A DNA stretch of 64,000 bases from Larkinella knui (GCF_003858645.1 NZ_RQJP01000003.1:372001-436000), one strand, 5' to 3'. Shown: positions 41,852 to 51,087, counted from the stretch's first letter. The notes: generated by a model from the sequence alone, not told the origin. Made by a program: numbers and translations.

Positions 41852-43537
41852 ATGGAGTCTGCTGTTTTTATATTTACTGCTGCTGGTAGCCTCGGAGTGT
41901 TTCTCTTCCGGGGTCAGACGAAATATTTCTACAGCCTTTTTCTCCATATTTTACTCATCGTTACCGCATCTTCCTGGGCTTTTCGGGCTTTATCGACGGG
42001 CGGGTTGATGCAATTTAATCTTCTGGAAAAAGCCCGGCTTTTTTTACCCGTCAACATTGATAGCTTATCCGCCTTTTTTCTGGCCGTTATCAGTCTGACC
42101 CTGCTCATGGGCATACTCTACGCCCGGGGCTATCTAAAACTGTATCGGCAGACGCGCTCCGATCTGCAATTATCGATTCATCACCTGGCACTGCTGTGGC
42201 TGCATATTTCCATGTTGCTGGTTTGCACCCTGCGCGGAGGAACAGCCTTTCTGATTGCCTGGGAACTAATGGCTGTGGCGTCGTTCGGATTGGTAGTGTT
42301 CGAAGGCGAACGCAAAGACATCCTCAAAACCGGTCTTATGTATCTGCTCCAGATCCAGATCGGTTTCGGAATGATACTGGGAGCCTTTCTGATTGCCTAT
42401 TCAAACGGTCACGCTTTTGGTTTCGACAGCCTCGGGTTCTACTTCACCCACCACGAGCTGTTACCGGTTTTTCTGCTGCTATTTATTGGTTTTGGGAGTT
42501 ATGCGGGGTTTGTGCCCCTGCACAACTGGCTCCCTCAATCGCAGCTGTCGGCTCCTTCCCACGTGGCAGGCATCATGTCGGGCATTCTGATTCAGATGGG
42601 TATTTACGGTATTCTACGGGTTCTAACGTATATCCATTCGGAGTTGCCCACGGTTGGCCTGATTGTTCTGGTGGTGTCTCTGCTATCAGGATTTGTGGGT
42701 ATCCGGTATGCCTTTATCCAACAGGACGGCAAAAAACTACTGGCTTACAGCAGCATCACGACCACCGGAATCATTGGGATTGGAATCGGTGCCGGGCTGC
42801 TGGGAGTTGCTTTTAAATCCCCCGCGCTGGCCGCCCTGGGTTTCACCGGTGGTATTTTACACATCGTCAATCACGCCTTATCCAAGTCGATGCTCTTTTA
42901 CAGCTTTGGCTCCATTTACCGCGCTACGCATACCCGGAACATCGAACAGTTGGGTGGTTTAATCAAAACGATGCCAAAAACGTCGGCCACTTTCCTGCTT
43001 GGATCCCTTGCCATTTGCGGATTGCCGCCTTTCAACGGGTTTGTTTCCGAATTCATGATTTTTATGAGTCTTATAAAAGGCATCGGCACTGAAACCGGAT
43101 ATCTTAACTTATCATTTTGGATCGTCCTGGTGGGCCTGACGCTCATTAGCGCCTTAACCCTGGCGGGTTTCAGGAAGTTATTCGAAACTGCCTTTCTGGG
43201 AACTCCCCGCTCCGAAGCCGCTGCGCACGCTAAAGAAGTTACCGATGACATGATTATGCCCAAGGTGCTGGCCGGAATTTTCATCCTGGCAATCGGATTG
43301 CTGCCAGGCATTTTTTTGAAACTGACCAGCAAAGTGACCGCGTTATACGTCACCGATCTGAAACCACTCGACGCTGTCGTTCCGGACCTTCTTTATTCCA
43401 CCGTCATTGGAGCTATTTTGGTTGGCGTAACACTCCTGTTTCTGTGGACCCGGAATAAACCCCCAAAGCCCGTAAGGATCGACTACCAGCAACCGAATTC
43501 GTTTCATAAACCCAAAAGCGAACACTGGTTTGGCTAA
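41852..43537 (+). CDS. NuoL/HyfB-like proton-antiporter family membrane protein
   Basis: The 561-residue protein has about 14 hydrophobic helices and the proton-antiporter (Proton_antipo_M) motifs: WELMAVASFG with Glu138, FVPLHNWLPQSQLSAPSHVAG around 220-240, HIVNHALSKSMLFY with Lys345, and CGLPPFNGFVSEF. It resembles HyfB/HycC, MrpA/D and DabB proteins. The helix-7 position usually held by a channel Lys (IKxGIYG) is Gln248 (ILIQMGIYG). No other complex I, hydrogenase, Mrp or DabA (DUF2309) gene is adjacent. The SulP transporter gene follows after 38 bp, so the pair may work together in ion-coupled anion uptake. This coupling is inference. Confidence 0.85.
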   Translation: MESAVFIFTAAGSLGVFLFRGQTKYFYSLFLHILLIVTASSWAFRALSTGGLMQFNLLEKARLFLPVNIDSLSAFFLAVISLTLLMGILYARGYLKLYRQTRSDLQLSIHHLALLWLHISMLLVCTLRGGTAFLIAWELMAVASFGLVVFEGERKDILKTGLMYLLQIQIGFGMILGAFLIAYSNGHAFGFDSLGFYFTHHELLPVFLLLFIGFGSYAGFVPLHNWLPQSQLSAPSHVAGIMSGILIQMGIYGILRVLTYIHSELPTVGLIVLVVSLLSGFVGIRYAFIQQDGKKLLAYSSITTTGIIGIGIGAGLLGVAFKSPALAALGFTGGILHIVNHALSKSMLFYSFGSIYRATHTRNIEQLGGLIKTMPKTSATFLLGSLAICGLPPFNGFVSEFMIFMSLIKGIGTETGYLNLSFWIVLVGLTLISALTLAGFRKLFETAFLGTPRSEAAAHAKEVTDDMIMPKVLAGIFILAIGLLPGIFLKLTSKVTALYVTDLKPLDAVVPDLLYSTVIGAILVGVTLLFLWTRNKPPKPVRIDYQQPNSFHKPKSEHWFG

Positions 43538-43575
43538 TTATTTTTAATTCTAATTGTACACTGTAACTACGTCCT

Positions 43576-45189
43576 ATGCACCACGTCCCTACTACCGGCC
43601 TAAAGGGCTTGAAAGAAAACTGGCAGTCCGATTTATTATCGGGCTTTTTAGTATCGCTTATTGCACTCCCCCTATCCCTGGGGATTGCTTCTGCGAGTAA
43701 TTTTCCGCCCATTATGGGTGTGATGACCGCTATAGTGGGTGGTATTATCGTCGCTTTTTTTGCGGGATCAGAGCCAACGATCAAAGGGCCGGCTGCGGGG
43801 CTTATCGTTATTGTTGCCGGTGCAGTTGAAGAACTGGGTCGCGGAAACCTTGAACTCGGCTGGAAATTGGCGTTGGGTGTTATCATCGTAGCCGGTGCGC
43901 TTCAGGTGCTGCTGGGTTTGTTGAAAGTGGCCAAGCTGGCTGATTTCTTTCCGCTAGCCGCCGTCCACGGTATGCTGGCAGCCATCGGGGTAATCATTAT
44001 GTCGAAGCAGCTCCACCTGGCGGTCGGTATTTCGCCTGCCGAACTCAAAGGCAAAGAGCCGCTGGAACTCATTGAGATGGTTCCCCACAGCCTCGCTCAC
44101 ATGGAATGGCACGTGGCACTCATTGGTCTGGTCAGTCTGGCTATTTTATTTGGCCTTCCGATGATCAAGAATAACCTATTGAAAAAAGTCCCCCCCGCAC
44201 TCATCGTGCTGATCGTATCCATTTTTATGGGCTTGGGCTTCCACCTGTCGGATGTTCATGAATATGGCAACATCAAACCCCTGGTAAATCCGGGCGAATT
44301 CAGTCTGAAAGTAAATGCTATTTTTGGTGCCTGGAGTGGCGACCTCTTGCCAATTGCCTTTAAATATCTGGCCATGTTTACACTGATCGGCAGTCTGGAA
44401 TCATTGCTGACCGGTAAAGCCATCGACTTACTCGATCCATTTAAACGGAAATCCAACCTGAGTAAAGACCTGACGGCCGTAGGAATCGGAAATATGGTTT
44501 CAGCCGTACTGGGTGGGTTGCCCATGATTTCGGAAGTAGCTCGGAGTTCGGCTAACTTAACCAACGGCGGCAAAACCCGCTGGTCCAACTTCTTTCACGG
44601 TTTGTTCCTGCTCTTTTTTGTGGTCGTATTGACTCCGTTTATTAAAATGGTCCCGGTAGCTGCTCTGTCGGCCATGTTAATCGCCGTCGGTTTCCGGTTA
44701 GCCAATCCGAAGGAGTTCCGCCATATGTATCATATTGGGAAAGAACAGCTTGTTGTCTTTGTCGTAACGATCATTGCCACTTTAGCTACCGATCTATTGA
44801 TCGGGATCGCCGTTGGCATTGCCGTTGAATTTCTGATTCAGGTCATTTTGGGCATGCCGGTGAAATACATGTTCAGCCCCGTAATCAGTGTAGACACCAC
44901 CGGAAAATCGCACGTGATGACGGTTCGTGGCGCTGCCGTTTTCACCAATTACCTGTCCATCAAGAAGCATTTGGATCGATTACCGCTTGGCGAAGAAGTC
45001 GTTATCGACCTTGAACATGCGCTTTACGTCGACCACACGGTTATGGAAAACTTGCACAACTATAAACGGGATTATCTGTCGAACGGAGGACAGTTTACCG
45101 TTGTCAATATCGATGAGCATAAACCTTTGTCGGAACATCCCCTGGCAGCCCGTCGGAAAACCAAAGTAACTACTATGGCAACCCGTTAA
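43576..45189 (+). CDS. SulP family inorganic anion transporter with STAS domain
   Basis: The 537-residue protein has the SulP transmembrane core: DLLSGFLVSLIALPLSLGIA, the Gly-rich half-helix region GSEPTIKGPAAGLIVI, ITAL-type repeats further on, and a short cytosolic STAS domain at about 450-530 (AVFTNYLSIKKHLDRL, VVIDLEHALYVDHTVME). SulP proteins carry sulfate, bicarbonate, fumarate or other anions, often with Na+ or H+. Bicarbonate (BicA-like) or sulfate are both possible. It is cotranscribed with the NuoL-like gene and followed by a terminator. Confidence 0.92.
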   Translation: MHHVPTTGLKGLKENWQSDLLSGFLVSLIALPLSLGIASASNFPPIMGVMTAIVGGIIVAFFAGSEPTIKGPAAGLIVIVAGAVEELGRGNLELGWKLALGVIIVAGALQVLLGLLKVAKLADFFPLAAVHGMLAAIGVIIMSKQLHLAVGISPAELKGKEPLELIEMVPHSLAHMEWHVALIGLVSLAILFGLPMIKNNLLKKVPPALIVLIVSIFMGLGFHLSDVHEYGNIKPLVNPGEFSLKVNAIFGAWSGDLLPIAFKYLAMFTLIGSLESLLTGKAIDLLDPFKRKSNLSKDLTAVGIGNMVSAVLGGLPMISEVARSSANLTNGGKTRWSNFFHGLFLLFFVVVLTPFIKMVPVAALSAMLIAVGFRLANPKEFRHMYHIGKEQLVVFVVTIIATLATDLLIGIAVGIAVEFLIQVILGMPVKYMFSPVISVDTTGKSHVMTVRGAAVFTNYLSIKKHLDRLPLGEEVVIDLEHALYVDHTVMENLHNYKRDYLSNGGQFTVVNIDEHKPLSEHPLAARRKTKVTTMATR

Positions 45190-45216
45190 TTATCTGTAAT
45201 TATTTAGGTTATTGAA

Positions 45217-45248
45217 GTTCAGACCGGTCAACTGACCGGTCTGACTTG
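45217..45248. terminator. Bidirectional terminator hairpin
   Basis: TCAGACCGGTCA (45219-45230) and TGACCGGTCTGA (45234-45245) form a perfect stem with a three-base loop, between the convergent SulP and NTP pyrophosphohydrolase genes. Confidence 0.92.
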
Positions 45249-45254
45249 TTTTAG

Positions 45255-45719
45255 TTAGTTCAGAAGTCCTTCCAGCGAGGCTGGCGAATAATTCACATTT
45301 TTCAGGGTCTTGTTGTCAGCCGTGCGATACACCAGGTATTTGCCATCCGATTCAACGTAATGACAGGCCACACCTTTAGCCTCGTAATGTTTCACCGTTG
45401 CCTCGGCTTCTTCAACCGTCAGGCAGGCTTTGCTGAGGTTCGAGCGCTGCACTTCGTCAAATAAGGCTTTGAACTTTTCGCCCAGGCCGAATTCCAGAAT
45501 TGCGCCCGCCAAAACGTATTGCAAATCGCAGAGCGCATCAGCCACTTCGACCAGGTCTTTTTCAAGAATTGCGACTTCCAGCTCTTTCAATTCTTCGGCC
45601 AGCAAAGCAACCCGAAGCTGACAGCGGGTTTCGGATGGAATCTGGGGCTGCTCTAAAACCGGATGATGAAAAGTTCGGTGAAATTCGGCAACAGCGTTTA
45701 ATGAATCGGGGGTCTGCAC
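45255..45719 (-). CDS. MazG-like all-alpha NTP pyrophosphohydrolase
   Basis: The 154-residue protein shows the all-alpha NTP-PPase pattern: LAEELKELEVAILEKDLVEVADALCDLQYV contains the ExxE(x12-28)ExxD metal-binding acids. This fold includes MazG, dUTPase-like and phosphoribosyl-ATP pyrophosphohydrolase proteins. The C-terminal 50 residues are an extension (ESDGKYLVYRTAD). The substrate nucleotide is not predictable; house-cleaning of non-canonical NTPs is most likely. Confidence 0.85.
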   Translation of the reverse strand: MQTPDSLNAVAEFHRTFHHPVLEQPQIPSETRCQLRVALLAEELKELEVAILEKDLVEVADALCDLQYVLAGAILEFGLGEKFKALFDEVQRSNLSKACLTVEEAEATVKHYEAKGVACHYVESDGKYLVYRTADNKTLKNVNYSPASLEGLLN

Positions 45720-45771
45720 TATGATTTCAGTGATTAAAGTGATAAACTATGATTTCAGAGGTCAACGATGG

Positions 45772-46335
45772 CTAGAAATTATTTTTGATGAGCTTGATTG
45801 AAATCGCCAGCAAGATAATGCCGAATACCTTCCGCAAAATATTGATGCCCCCCGGCCCAATCCGGTTTTCAATCCATTCCGATGACTTCAGCACGGCATA
45901 AATCAGCACCAGGTTGATCAGGATGCCCACCAGAATATTGGCGGTTGCATATTCAGCTTTCAGTGACAGAATGGTGGTCATGGTCCCGGCTCCGGCAATG
46001 AGCGGAAAGGCGATCGGTACAATGTGTGACGAACCGGCCCCGTGGTCGTCCGCCTTGAAAATATTCCGGCCCAGAATCATTTCCAGCCCCAACAAAAAGA
46101 TAATCAGCGCCCCCGCCACCGCAAATGATGACACATCGACGCCAAACAGTTTCAGGATGGATTCGCCCACAAACAGGAACGCAACCATGAGCAAAGCCGA
46201 TGCCAGGGTTGCCTTTTCGGACTCGATCTTGCCCGTTTTCTTCCGAAGGTCAATGATAACCGGCAACGTGCCGATGACATCGATGACCGAAAATAAGATG
46301 AGCGTGACGGAAATAATTTCTTTGAAGTTCAGCAT
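45772..46335 (-). CDS. MarC family integral membrane protein
   Basis: The start at ATG 46335 (MLNFKEIISVTLILFSVIDV) gives 187 residues with six hydrophobic helices and the MarC pattern: DVIGTLPVIIDL near the start, AFPLIAGAGTMTTIL in the middle, and a C-terminal helix with RKVFGIILLAIS. MarC proteins were once tied to multiple antibiotic resistance but their transport role is unproven. The gene is monocistronic. Confidence 0.9.
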   Translation of the reverse strand: MLNFKEIISVTLILFSVIDVIGTLPVIIDLRKKTGKIESEKATLASALLMVAFLFVGESILKLFGVDVSSFAVAGALIIFLLGLEMILGRNIFKADDHGAGSSHIVPIAFPLIAGAGTMTTILSLKAEYATANILVGILINLVLIYAVLKSSEWIENRIGPGGINILRKVFGIILLAISIKLIKNNF

Positions 46336-46424
46336 TCGTCCCACGAACGAAAATCCGCGATTTAGTTGATTAGAAATCCATCCTATAAAAAAGTAAACTC
46401 AGAAGCCATAGAGCCATCCTTCGG

Positions 46425-47432
46425 TCAATACGTACGCAAAAAGCTTTTCAACTGCTCAATTTCCCACTCCTCAATAGCCGGAAAGTTAGCAATTCGAAAT
46501 GTAGTCGATTTCCAGTCGCCGTATCCATTTCCGAGGGTAATACCGCTTTTCAGGGCGTCGGCTTTCACCGCCCGAATCGCTTCTTCACGCCCGCGAACCG
46601 CAATAACCGTGTCCGATCGCTGTTCCGGTTTCTGAATGAGAAGTTCCCACCCGGTTTCATTTTCGAGAAACTGATACCAGTCCGCAGCCCGGTTTCGGAT
46701 CAGTTCATCCACATCAGAAATAGGCGGAACCTGCTGCATCACCCTCATTAATAAATAGATACCTAAACCGTTCGGTGTAAACGGGGTCTGGTCTTTCGCC
46801 ATATTTTCGTGAATGAACAACAGGCTATTGTAATACTGCCGGTCATGGATGATCTCCGCCTGTTTCAGGGCCTGGGGCGAATAAATCAATACCGCCAGAC
46901 CCGCCGGCAAACCGAGGCACTTCTGAACCGAAGCAAACCAGACGTCTGCCAGCGACCAGTCGAATGCCAAACCGCCCAGCGACGAAACGGCATCCACCGC
47001 AATCAATCCGCTAAACTCGCGCCGGAACTGGGCCAGCGTGTCCATCCGTACCTGCGTGCCGTTCGACGTTTCATTCTGAACCACACACAACACATCGGCT
47101 TCGCCGGGCACAATCATCGGTTTGATTCGATGGGCGTATTCCATCCATTTTTTCCCGAAAGCCCCGCCGTAGGGATGCAGGCTCGTGGTAACCGTCAGCG
47201 ACTGGGCAACGATTTCCCAGCATTCCGTTGCGGAGGAGACAAAAGCGATGTGATAATCCGACGGAATCGCCAGTTTCTCGTGCAACAATCGCCGTGTTTC
47301 CTTCACAATGTCCATAAAACCGGCGCTACGGTGATTCAGACTAACCACACCCGACCGAATCGCTTCCTGGGCATAATCGGCAACCTGTGAGTAAACTTTT
47401 GAAGGACCGGGATAAAAAGTAATCATTTTCAA
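46425..47432 (-). CDS. Class V aminotransferase (alanine-glyoxylate/phosphoserine-type)
   Basis: The 335-residue PLP enzyme begins TFYPGPSKVY, has a LNHRSAGFMDI segment near 32-42, the cofactor-binding AVDAVSSLGG and the PLP Lys171 in ASVQKCLGLPAGL. It belongs to the fold-type I class V group with phosphoserine and alanine-glyoxylate/serine-pyruvate aminotransferases. It is shorter than SerC (about 360), and a matching serine-pathway gene is not nearby, so the substrate is left open. It is followed by aroQ upstream in the same direction, 19 bp away. Confidence 0.85.
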   Translation of the reverse strand: MKMITFYPGPSKVYSQVADYAQEAIRSGVVSLNHRSAGFMDIVKETRRLLHEKLAIPSDYHIAFVSSATECWEIVAQSLTVTTSLHPYGGAFGKKWMEYAHRIKPMIVPGEADVLCVVQNETSNGTQVRMDTLAQFRREFSGLIAVDAVSSLGGLAFDWSLADVWFASVQKCLGLPAGLAVLIYSPQALKQAEIIHDRQYYNSLLFIHENMAKDQTPFTPNGLGIYLLMRVMQQVPPISDVDELIRNRAADWYQFLENETGWELLIQKPEQRSDTVIAVRGREEAIRAVKADALKSGITLGNGYGDWKSTTFRIANFPAIEEWEIEQLKSFLRTY

Positions 47433-47451
47433 GAAGCTGTTTTTCAGCTTT

Positions 47452-47880
47452 TTACTTCTCTAAACTCACTAAATACCGTACGGCCAGATCGTAGCCCAAC
47501 AGGCCCAGTCCAACGATAACTCCTTTGCATTTGGCCGATAAATAGCTGTGATGCCGGAATTCTTCGCGGGCGTGAACATTGGAAATATGCACTTCCACTG
47601 CCGGGGCCGGAACTGCCGATAGCGCATCGGCCAGCGCAATGGACGTATGCGTGTAGGCACCGGCATTGATCACAATTCCGTCGATGGTAAAACCCAGTTC
47701 GTGAATTTTATCGATGAGTTCGCCCTCGTGATTAGACTGAAAATACCGAATCTGGATGTCCGGAAACGCCTGCTCGATGGTTTCCAGATAATCGACAAAA
47801 GTGCGGCTACCGTAAATTTCCGGCTCGCGCTTACCGAGCAAATTGAGGTTAGGGCCGTTTAGAATGAGAATTTGTTTCAT
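47452..47880 (-). CDS. aroQ: Type II 3-dehydroquinate dehydratase
   Basis: The 142-residue protein is a clear type II dehydroquinase: [19 protein letters not shown] with catalytic Tyr23, [22 protein letters not shown] with Asn72, and [15 protein letters not shown] with His98. It converts 3-dehydroquinate to 3-dehydroshikimate in the shikimate pathway. The enzyme is a dodecamer in other bacteria. It precedes the aminotransferase gene on the same strand. Confidence 0.97.
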   Translation of the reverse strand: MKQILILNGPNLNLLGKREPEIYGSRTFVDYLETIEQAFPDIQIRYFQSNHEGELIDKIHELGFTIDGIVINAGAYTHTSIALADALSAVPAPAVEVHISNVHAREEFRHHSYLSAKCKGVIVGLGLLGYDLAVRYLVSLEK

Positions 47881-47989
47881 GAATGATAAAGTATGGTCGC
47901 CGGACGCCCCCTTACGAATTCCGGACCCCAGGCATTGCGTATCTCCGAATTAAACCGTAATTCGCAATCTGTAATCCGTAGGTGACACC

Positions 47990-48886
47990 GTGTGGCAAAG
48001 TTACATTAACGCTTTTAAAAACTACCTGAAACTGGAACGTTCGCTGGCCGAAAATTCCGTTGAAGCGTATCTCCATGATATCAGCAAGTTACGGGAGTTT
48101 TTGGAATTGTCCGGCTCACCGGTTTCGCCAATGCTGGTTACGGAGGACCTTATTTTCAGTTTTCTGGCCTACCTGACCGACCTGGGCTTATCGGCCCATT
48201 CGCAGGCCCGAATTCTGTCCGGCCTGAAAGCTTTTTACAAATTTCTGTTGCTGGAAAATGAGATTCAGATCGACCCCACGCAACTGATCGATGGTCCGAA
48301 ACTAAGCCGAAAACTACCCGACACCCTCAGTTTTCCCGAAATTGAAGCCATTTTGAATGTGATTGATCTGTCGACTCCCGGTGGCACCCGCGACCGCGCC
48401 ATGATCGAAATGCTATATAGTTCCGGTTTGCGGGTTTCCGAATTACTGGACCTGCGACTGACGAGCTGTTATTTTGAAGTCGGCTTTATCCGAATTACCG
48501 GAAAAGGCAATAAAATGCGCCTGGTGCCGATCGGGAAAGACGCAATCAAATACACAACGATTTACATCGATCACGTTCGGAGCCAGCTGGAGATCCAGAA
48601 AGGAGACGAGGATACGGTATTTTTAAACCTTCGCGGCAGTTCGCTCTCCCGCGTATCGGTTTTTAAGACGATCAAAAAGCTGGCCATCGAGGCCGGTATT
48701 CAAAAGGAAATCAGCCCGCATACATTCCGGCATTCGTTTGCTACCCATTTAATTGAAGGTGGAGCCGATTTGCGGGCGGTTCAGCAAATGCTTGGTCACG
48801 AATCGATTACGACAACGGAGATTTATACCCACCTCGACCGCGACTATTTAAAGCAGATCATTACCGACTTTCACCCCCGGTCGTAG
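47990..48886 (+). CDS. xerD: Tyrosine recombinase XerD
   Basis: The frame starts with GTG 47990; no earlier in-frame ATG gives a sensible start, and MWQSYINAFKNYLKLERSL is the expected N-terminus. The 298-residue protein has the SAM-like DNA-binding domain (1-100) and a catalytic domain with Arg148, Lys172, His244, Arg247, His270 and nucleophile Tyr279. It acts with XerC at dif to resolve chromosome dimers. It stands alone, with divergent aroQ before and a hairpin after. Confidence 0.93.
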   Translation: MWQSYINAFKNYLKLERSLAENSVEAYLHDISKLREFLELSGSPVSPMLVTEDLIFSFLAYLTDLGLSAHSQARILSGLKAFYKFLLLENEIQIDPTQLIDGPKLSRKLPDTLSFPEIEAILNVIDLSTPGGTRDRAMIEMLYSSGLRVSELLDLRLTSCYFEVGFIRITGKGNKMRLVPIGKDAIKYTTIYIDHVRSQLEIQKGDEDTVFLNLRGSSLSRVSVFKTIKKLAIEAGIQKEISPHTFRHSFATHLIEGGADLRAVQQMLGHESITTTEIYTHLDRDYLKQIITDFHPRS

Positions 48887-48894
48887 CAAACAAA

Positions 48895-48923
48895 AGTACC
48901 CGCCATCAAAAATAGCGGGTACT
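48895..48923. terminator. Hairpin after xerD
   Basis: AGTACCCGC and GCGGGTACT pair perfectly with an 11-base loop between convergent genes. The T run is poor. Confidence 0.6.
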
Positions 48924-48962
48924 AATCTCGTCGGTTAACCCTAACCCAAATCACATTAGCTT

Positions 48963-49499
48963 TTATGATTCGCCGGCCGTCTTTTCGCCGGAAAAATAAT
49001 GTTCTGGTTGCTTGAACAGAACATTGAATGAGGTCATGCTTCCGTATATACGGGTGATGTATTGCTGCATATTGACTTTCTCTTCGTCATCAATCGAACT
49101 GGCATTGATCCGTTGTTCCAACACCCGCAACCGATCGCGCATCATCACAATTTTATGAAAAAAGGCATCGATCGGTAGTTCTTTAGACGCTAAATCCGTT
49201 CGTCCCGGTTTCAAAATCAGTTTGCCGCCTTTCCATTTATCGCCTAATGGCACGATTTCCGACACATCCGCCCACTTTTGCAGGATTCTGGAAAGTGATT
49301 GTTCAACATCGAATAAGCTGACCAGGTCCGTATCCGGTTCTACCAATTCGATGATCTCCAATGGCGTGGTCAGCTTTACTATTTTGACGCCAGTTTCAAT
49401 AAAAGTCACAACATAGCCGTTCGATTTTACATTAATTACCACACCAATGCCAAATTCGGCGTGCCGCACCCGCGACCCGATTCCTAAAATTGTATCCAT
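48963..49499 (-). CDS. Bacteroidota hypothetical protein with N-terminal SH3/CarD-like segment
   Basis: ATG 49499 gives 178 residues. The N-terminal 50 residues (GIGSRVRHAEFGIGVVINVKSNGYVVTF) look like a small SH3-type or CarD/UvrD-C-terminal-like barrel, often used for protein binding; the rest is helical with conserved KWKGGKLILKPG and a C-terminal bundle. I do not know a family name or function. The start is chosen because upstream codons (MVCGLCTNIDKLLF) run into the intergenic repeat region. Confidence 0.75.
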   Translation of the reverse strand: MDTILGIGSRVRHAEFGIGVVINVKSNGYVVTFIETGVKIVKLTTPLEIIELVEPDTDLVSLFDVEQSLSRILQKWADVSEIVPLGDKWKGGKLILKPGRTDLASKELPIDAFFHKIVMMRDRLRVLEQRINASSIDDEEKVNMQQYITRIYGSMTSFNVLFKQPEHYFSGEKTAGES

Positions 49500-49544
49500 A
49501 AAAAGCAGTTTATCAATGTTTGTACACAAACCACATACCAAAAA

Positions 49545-49629
49545 AGTGAAGAGTTAAAAGTTAAGAGTGAAGAGTTGGCGGACGCACTCGTTTCAGCTTG
49601 CGTCCGCCAATTCTTAACTCCTAACTCTT
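49545..49629. repeat. AGAGTTAAGAGTGAAGAG repeat with strong hairpin
   Basis: TTGGCGGACGCA (49575-49586) and TGCGTCCGCCAA (49599-49610) form a perfect 12-bp stem, flanked outside by AGAGTTAAAAGTTAAGAGTG and by TTCTTAACTCCTAACTCTT. The flanks are the same repeat family as at 24915-24985. It lies at the end of the methyltransferase gene and serves as its likely terminator. Confidence 0.75.
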
Positions 49630-50214
49630 GATTTTCAAAGGAATCAGGACTTTGCAAACGCAGGTGGATTTGGAGGTGACGGTGGTGGCTTCATCCAGAA
49701 GCTCAAAGCCGTCTTTGATGCTGGTCCAGAGCTCGTCGCTGTGTTTGTGGTTATTGATGGTAACAATCAGCAACCCGTTGGCTTTCAGATACGTTGCGTA
49801 GCGCTGCAGCGTTTTGAGGGGATGTTTACTATAATAGATCGACTCATTGAAAATGATCAGATCGAACTGACCGCCGGGTTCGTATTTATCCATGTCGGCC
49901 ACCAGATACGTGCATTTTTCATCGGCCTGCGCCTGAGCCGCCTGAATAGCACTGTCCGAAATATCCAGCGCCACAAACCGACCATAGTTCTGAGTTTGCA
50001 GCCGCTGTTGCAAAAAACCGGCACCACACCCAATTTCCAGCAATTCGGGCTGACCGGGTTTGAGGTATTTTACATACCCGACAATCACACTGAATCGGGC
50101 CAGTTCATCGAGTCCTTTCAGCCCATCCCACAAGCCTTTATCATATTGATAATTCCAGCGGTCGCGATCGATACGAAGAATTTTACGTTTGAAAAATGAA
50201 GTAAGAGATTGCAT
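49621..50214 (-). CDS. Class I SAM-dependent methyltransferase
   Basis: ATG 50214 gives 197 residues; a longer frame overlaps the upstream small gene and is not preferred. Motif I is LLEIGCGAGFL (SAM-binding Gly-rich loop), followed by an acidic strand end in VALDIS, a D-containing VADMDKY, and FDLIIFNESIYY. The order of strands fits the class I fold. The substrate is unknown. The last codons lie in the repeat/hairpin region. Confidence 0.88.
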   Translation of the reverse strand: MQSLTSFFKRKILRIDRDRWNYQYDKGLWDGLKGLDELARFSVIVGYVKYLKPGQPELLEIGCGAGFLQQRLQTQNYGRFVALDISDSAIQAAQAQADEKCTYLVADMDKYEPGGQFDLIIFNESIYYSKHPLKTLQRYATYLKANGLLIVTINNHKHSDELWTSIKDGFELLDEATTVTSKSTCVCKVLIPLKIKS

Positions 50215-50254
50215 ACGGCTCGGTTGATTTGCAAAATAGGGCTTCAGGAGTTCG

Positions 50255-50473
50255 TTATCGACTGGTACTATCGTCAACAAACAGCGTGTCGGCTACGTCC
50301 AAAGCCGACGTATCGAGGCCCGTACCATCCGGCTCCATGGGCAGAGCCCGTTCAAGCTGACGTTTTTTATTCCAGGGTGCTGTCGTCCGTCGGCCCATGT
50401 CGATGGCCACAATGACAACAATGATGGTAAAGATTAAGGCTACCGTGAACAGGATACGCCGGTTTTTATTCAT
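50255..50473 (-). CDS. Small single-pass membrane protein (72 aa)
   Basis: The 72-residue protein has MNKNRR, then one hydrophobic helix (about 7-24) and a polar tail ending in an acidic stretch (DTSALDVADTLFVDD). It overlaps the sixA gene by 4 bp at its start (ATGA), implying translational coupling. No family recognised; it looks like a genuine small gene. Confidence 0.7.
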   Translation of the reverse strand: MNKNRRILFTVALIFTIIVVIVAIDMGRRTTAPWNKKRQLERALPMEPDGTGLDTSALDVADTLFVDDSTSR

Positions 50474-50973
50474 GATTCTTTCATTTTTTTAGGCGAAATC
50501 AGGTCGATCAAATGCCCCGTCCGCCCAGACACGGCCGCCCAGTCCAGATCTTCAAATTCAATAATGGCCACGGCTCCTTTACTCATTGAACCCACATCTG
50601 CATGGGTCAGGTATTCGGCGAAATAGGAAATGTCGGGATTATGACCGAAAAGCATCACCGACCCGCAATGTTGGTCTACGCCGTTAATAGCCGCAATATA
50701 CGCCTTTGGGCCGCCATCAAACAATTTCGGCTCCAATACCATCTTTTCAGGGTCAATGTGCAGTTGTTCGGCCATTACTTTACCCGTGTCCCGAGCCCGG
50801 TTGGCCGTGCTGCTGATCAAAAAATCGGGTTTAATGCCTTGGTCTGCCAGATGACGACCGATCCGGGCGGCTGCCATAATGCCCTCCGGAACCAGTTCCC
50901 GGTCGTGGTCACGCTGGAAACTGGCCCGGTCTTCGGCTTTGGCGTGCCGGACGAGGTATAACGTTCTCTTCAT
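50470..50973 (-). CDS. sixA: SixA-type histidine phosphatase
   Basis: The 167-residue protein is a histidine-acid phosphatase of the phosphoglycerate mutase superfamily: RHAKAED with catalytic His10, an Arg in STANRARDTG, and a second His111 in FGHNP. The compact size and the DRELVPEG segment match SixA, which removes phosphate from His-phosphorylated domains of phosphorelay proteins. Its targets here are unknown; the many kinases in this region make it of interest. Confidence 0.88.
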   Translation of the reverse strand: MKRTLYLVRHAKAEDRASFQRDHDRELVPEGIMAAARIGRHLADQGIKPDFLISSTANRARDTGKVMAEQLHIDPEKMVLEPKLFDGGPKAYIAAINGVDQHCGSVMLFGHNPDISYFAEYLTHADVGSMSKGAVAIIEFEDLDWAAVSGRTGHLIDLISPKKMKES

Positions 50974-51087
50974 GTGAGTAGGTTAAGTAAAGCAGTTTTT
51001 TCTCAAAACTAATAATTCTGACGAAAAGACAATCAGTCAACTCGCCGAGTCTGCGTATTGTTGCTCAGACGGCCCCTGAAAAATTCG

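Noticed and set aside
41852-45189. A DAB inorganic carbon operon
   Set aside because: The NuoL-like gene is followed by SulP; no DUF2309 (DabA) gene is present.
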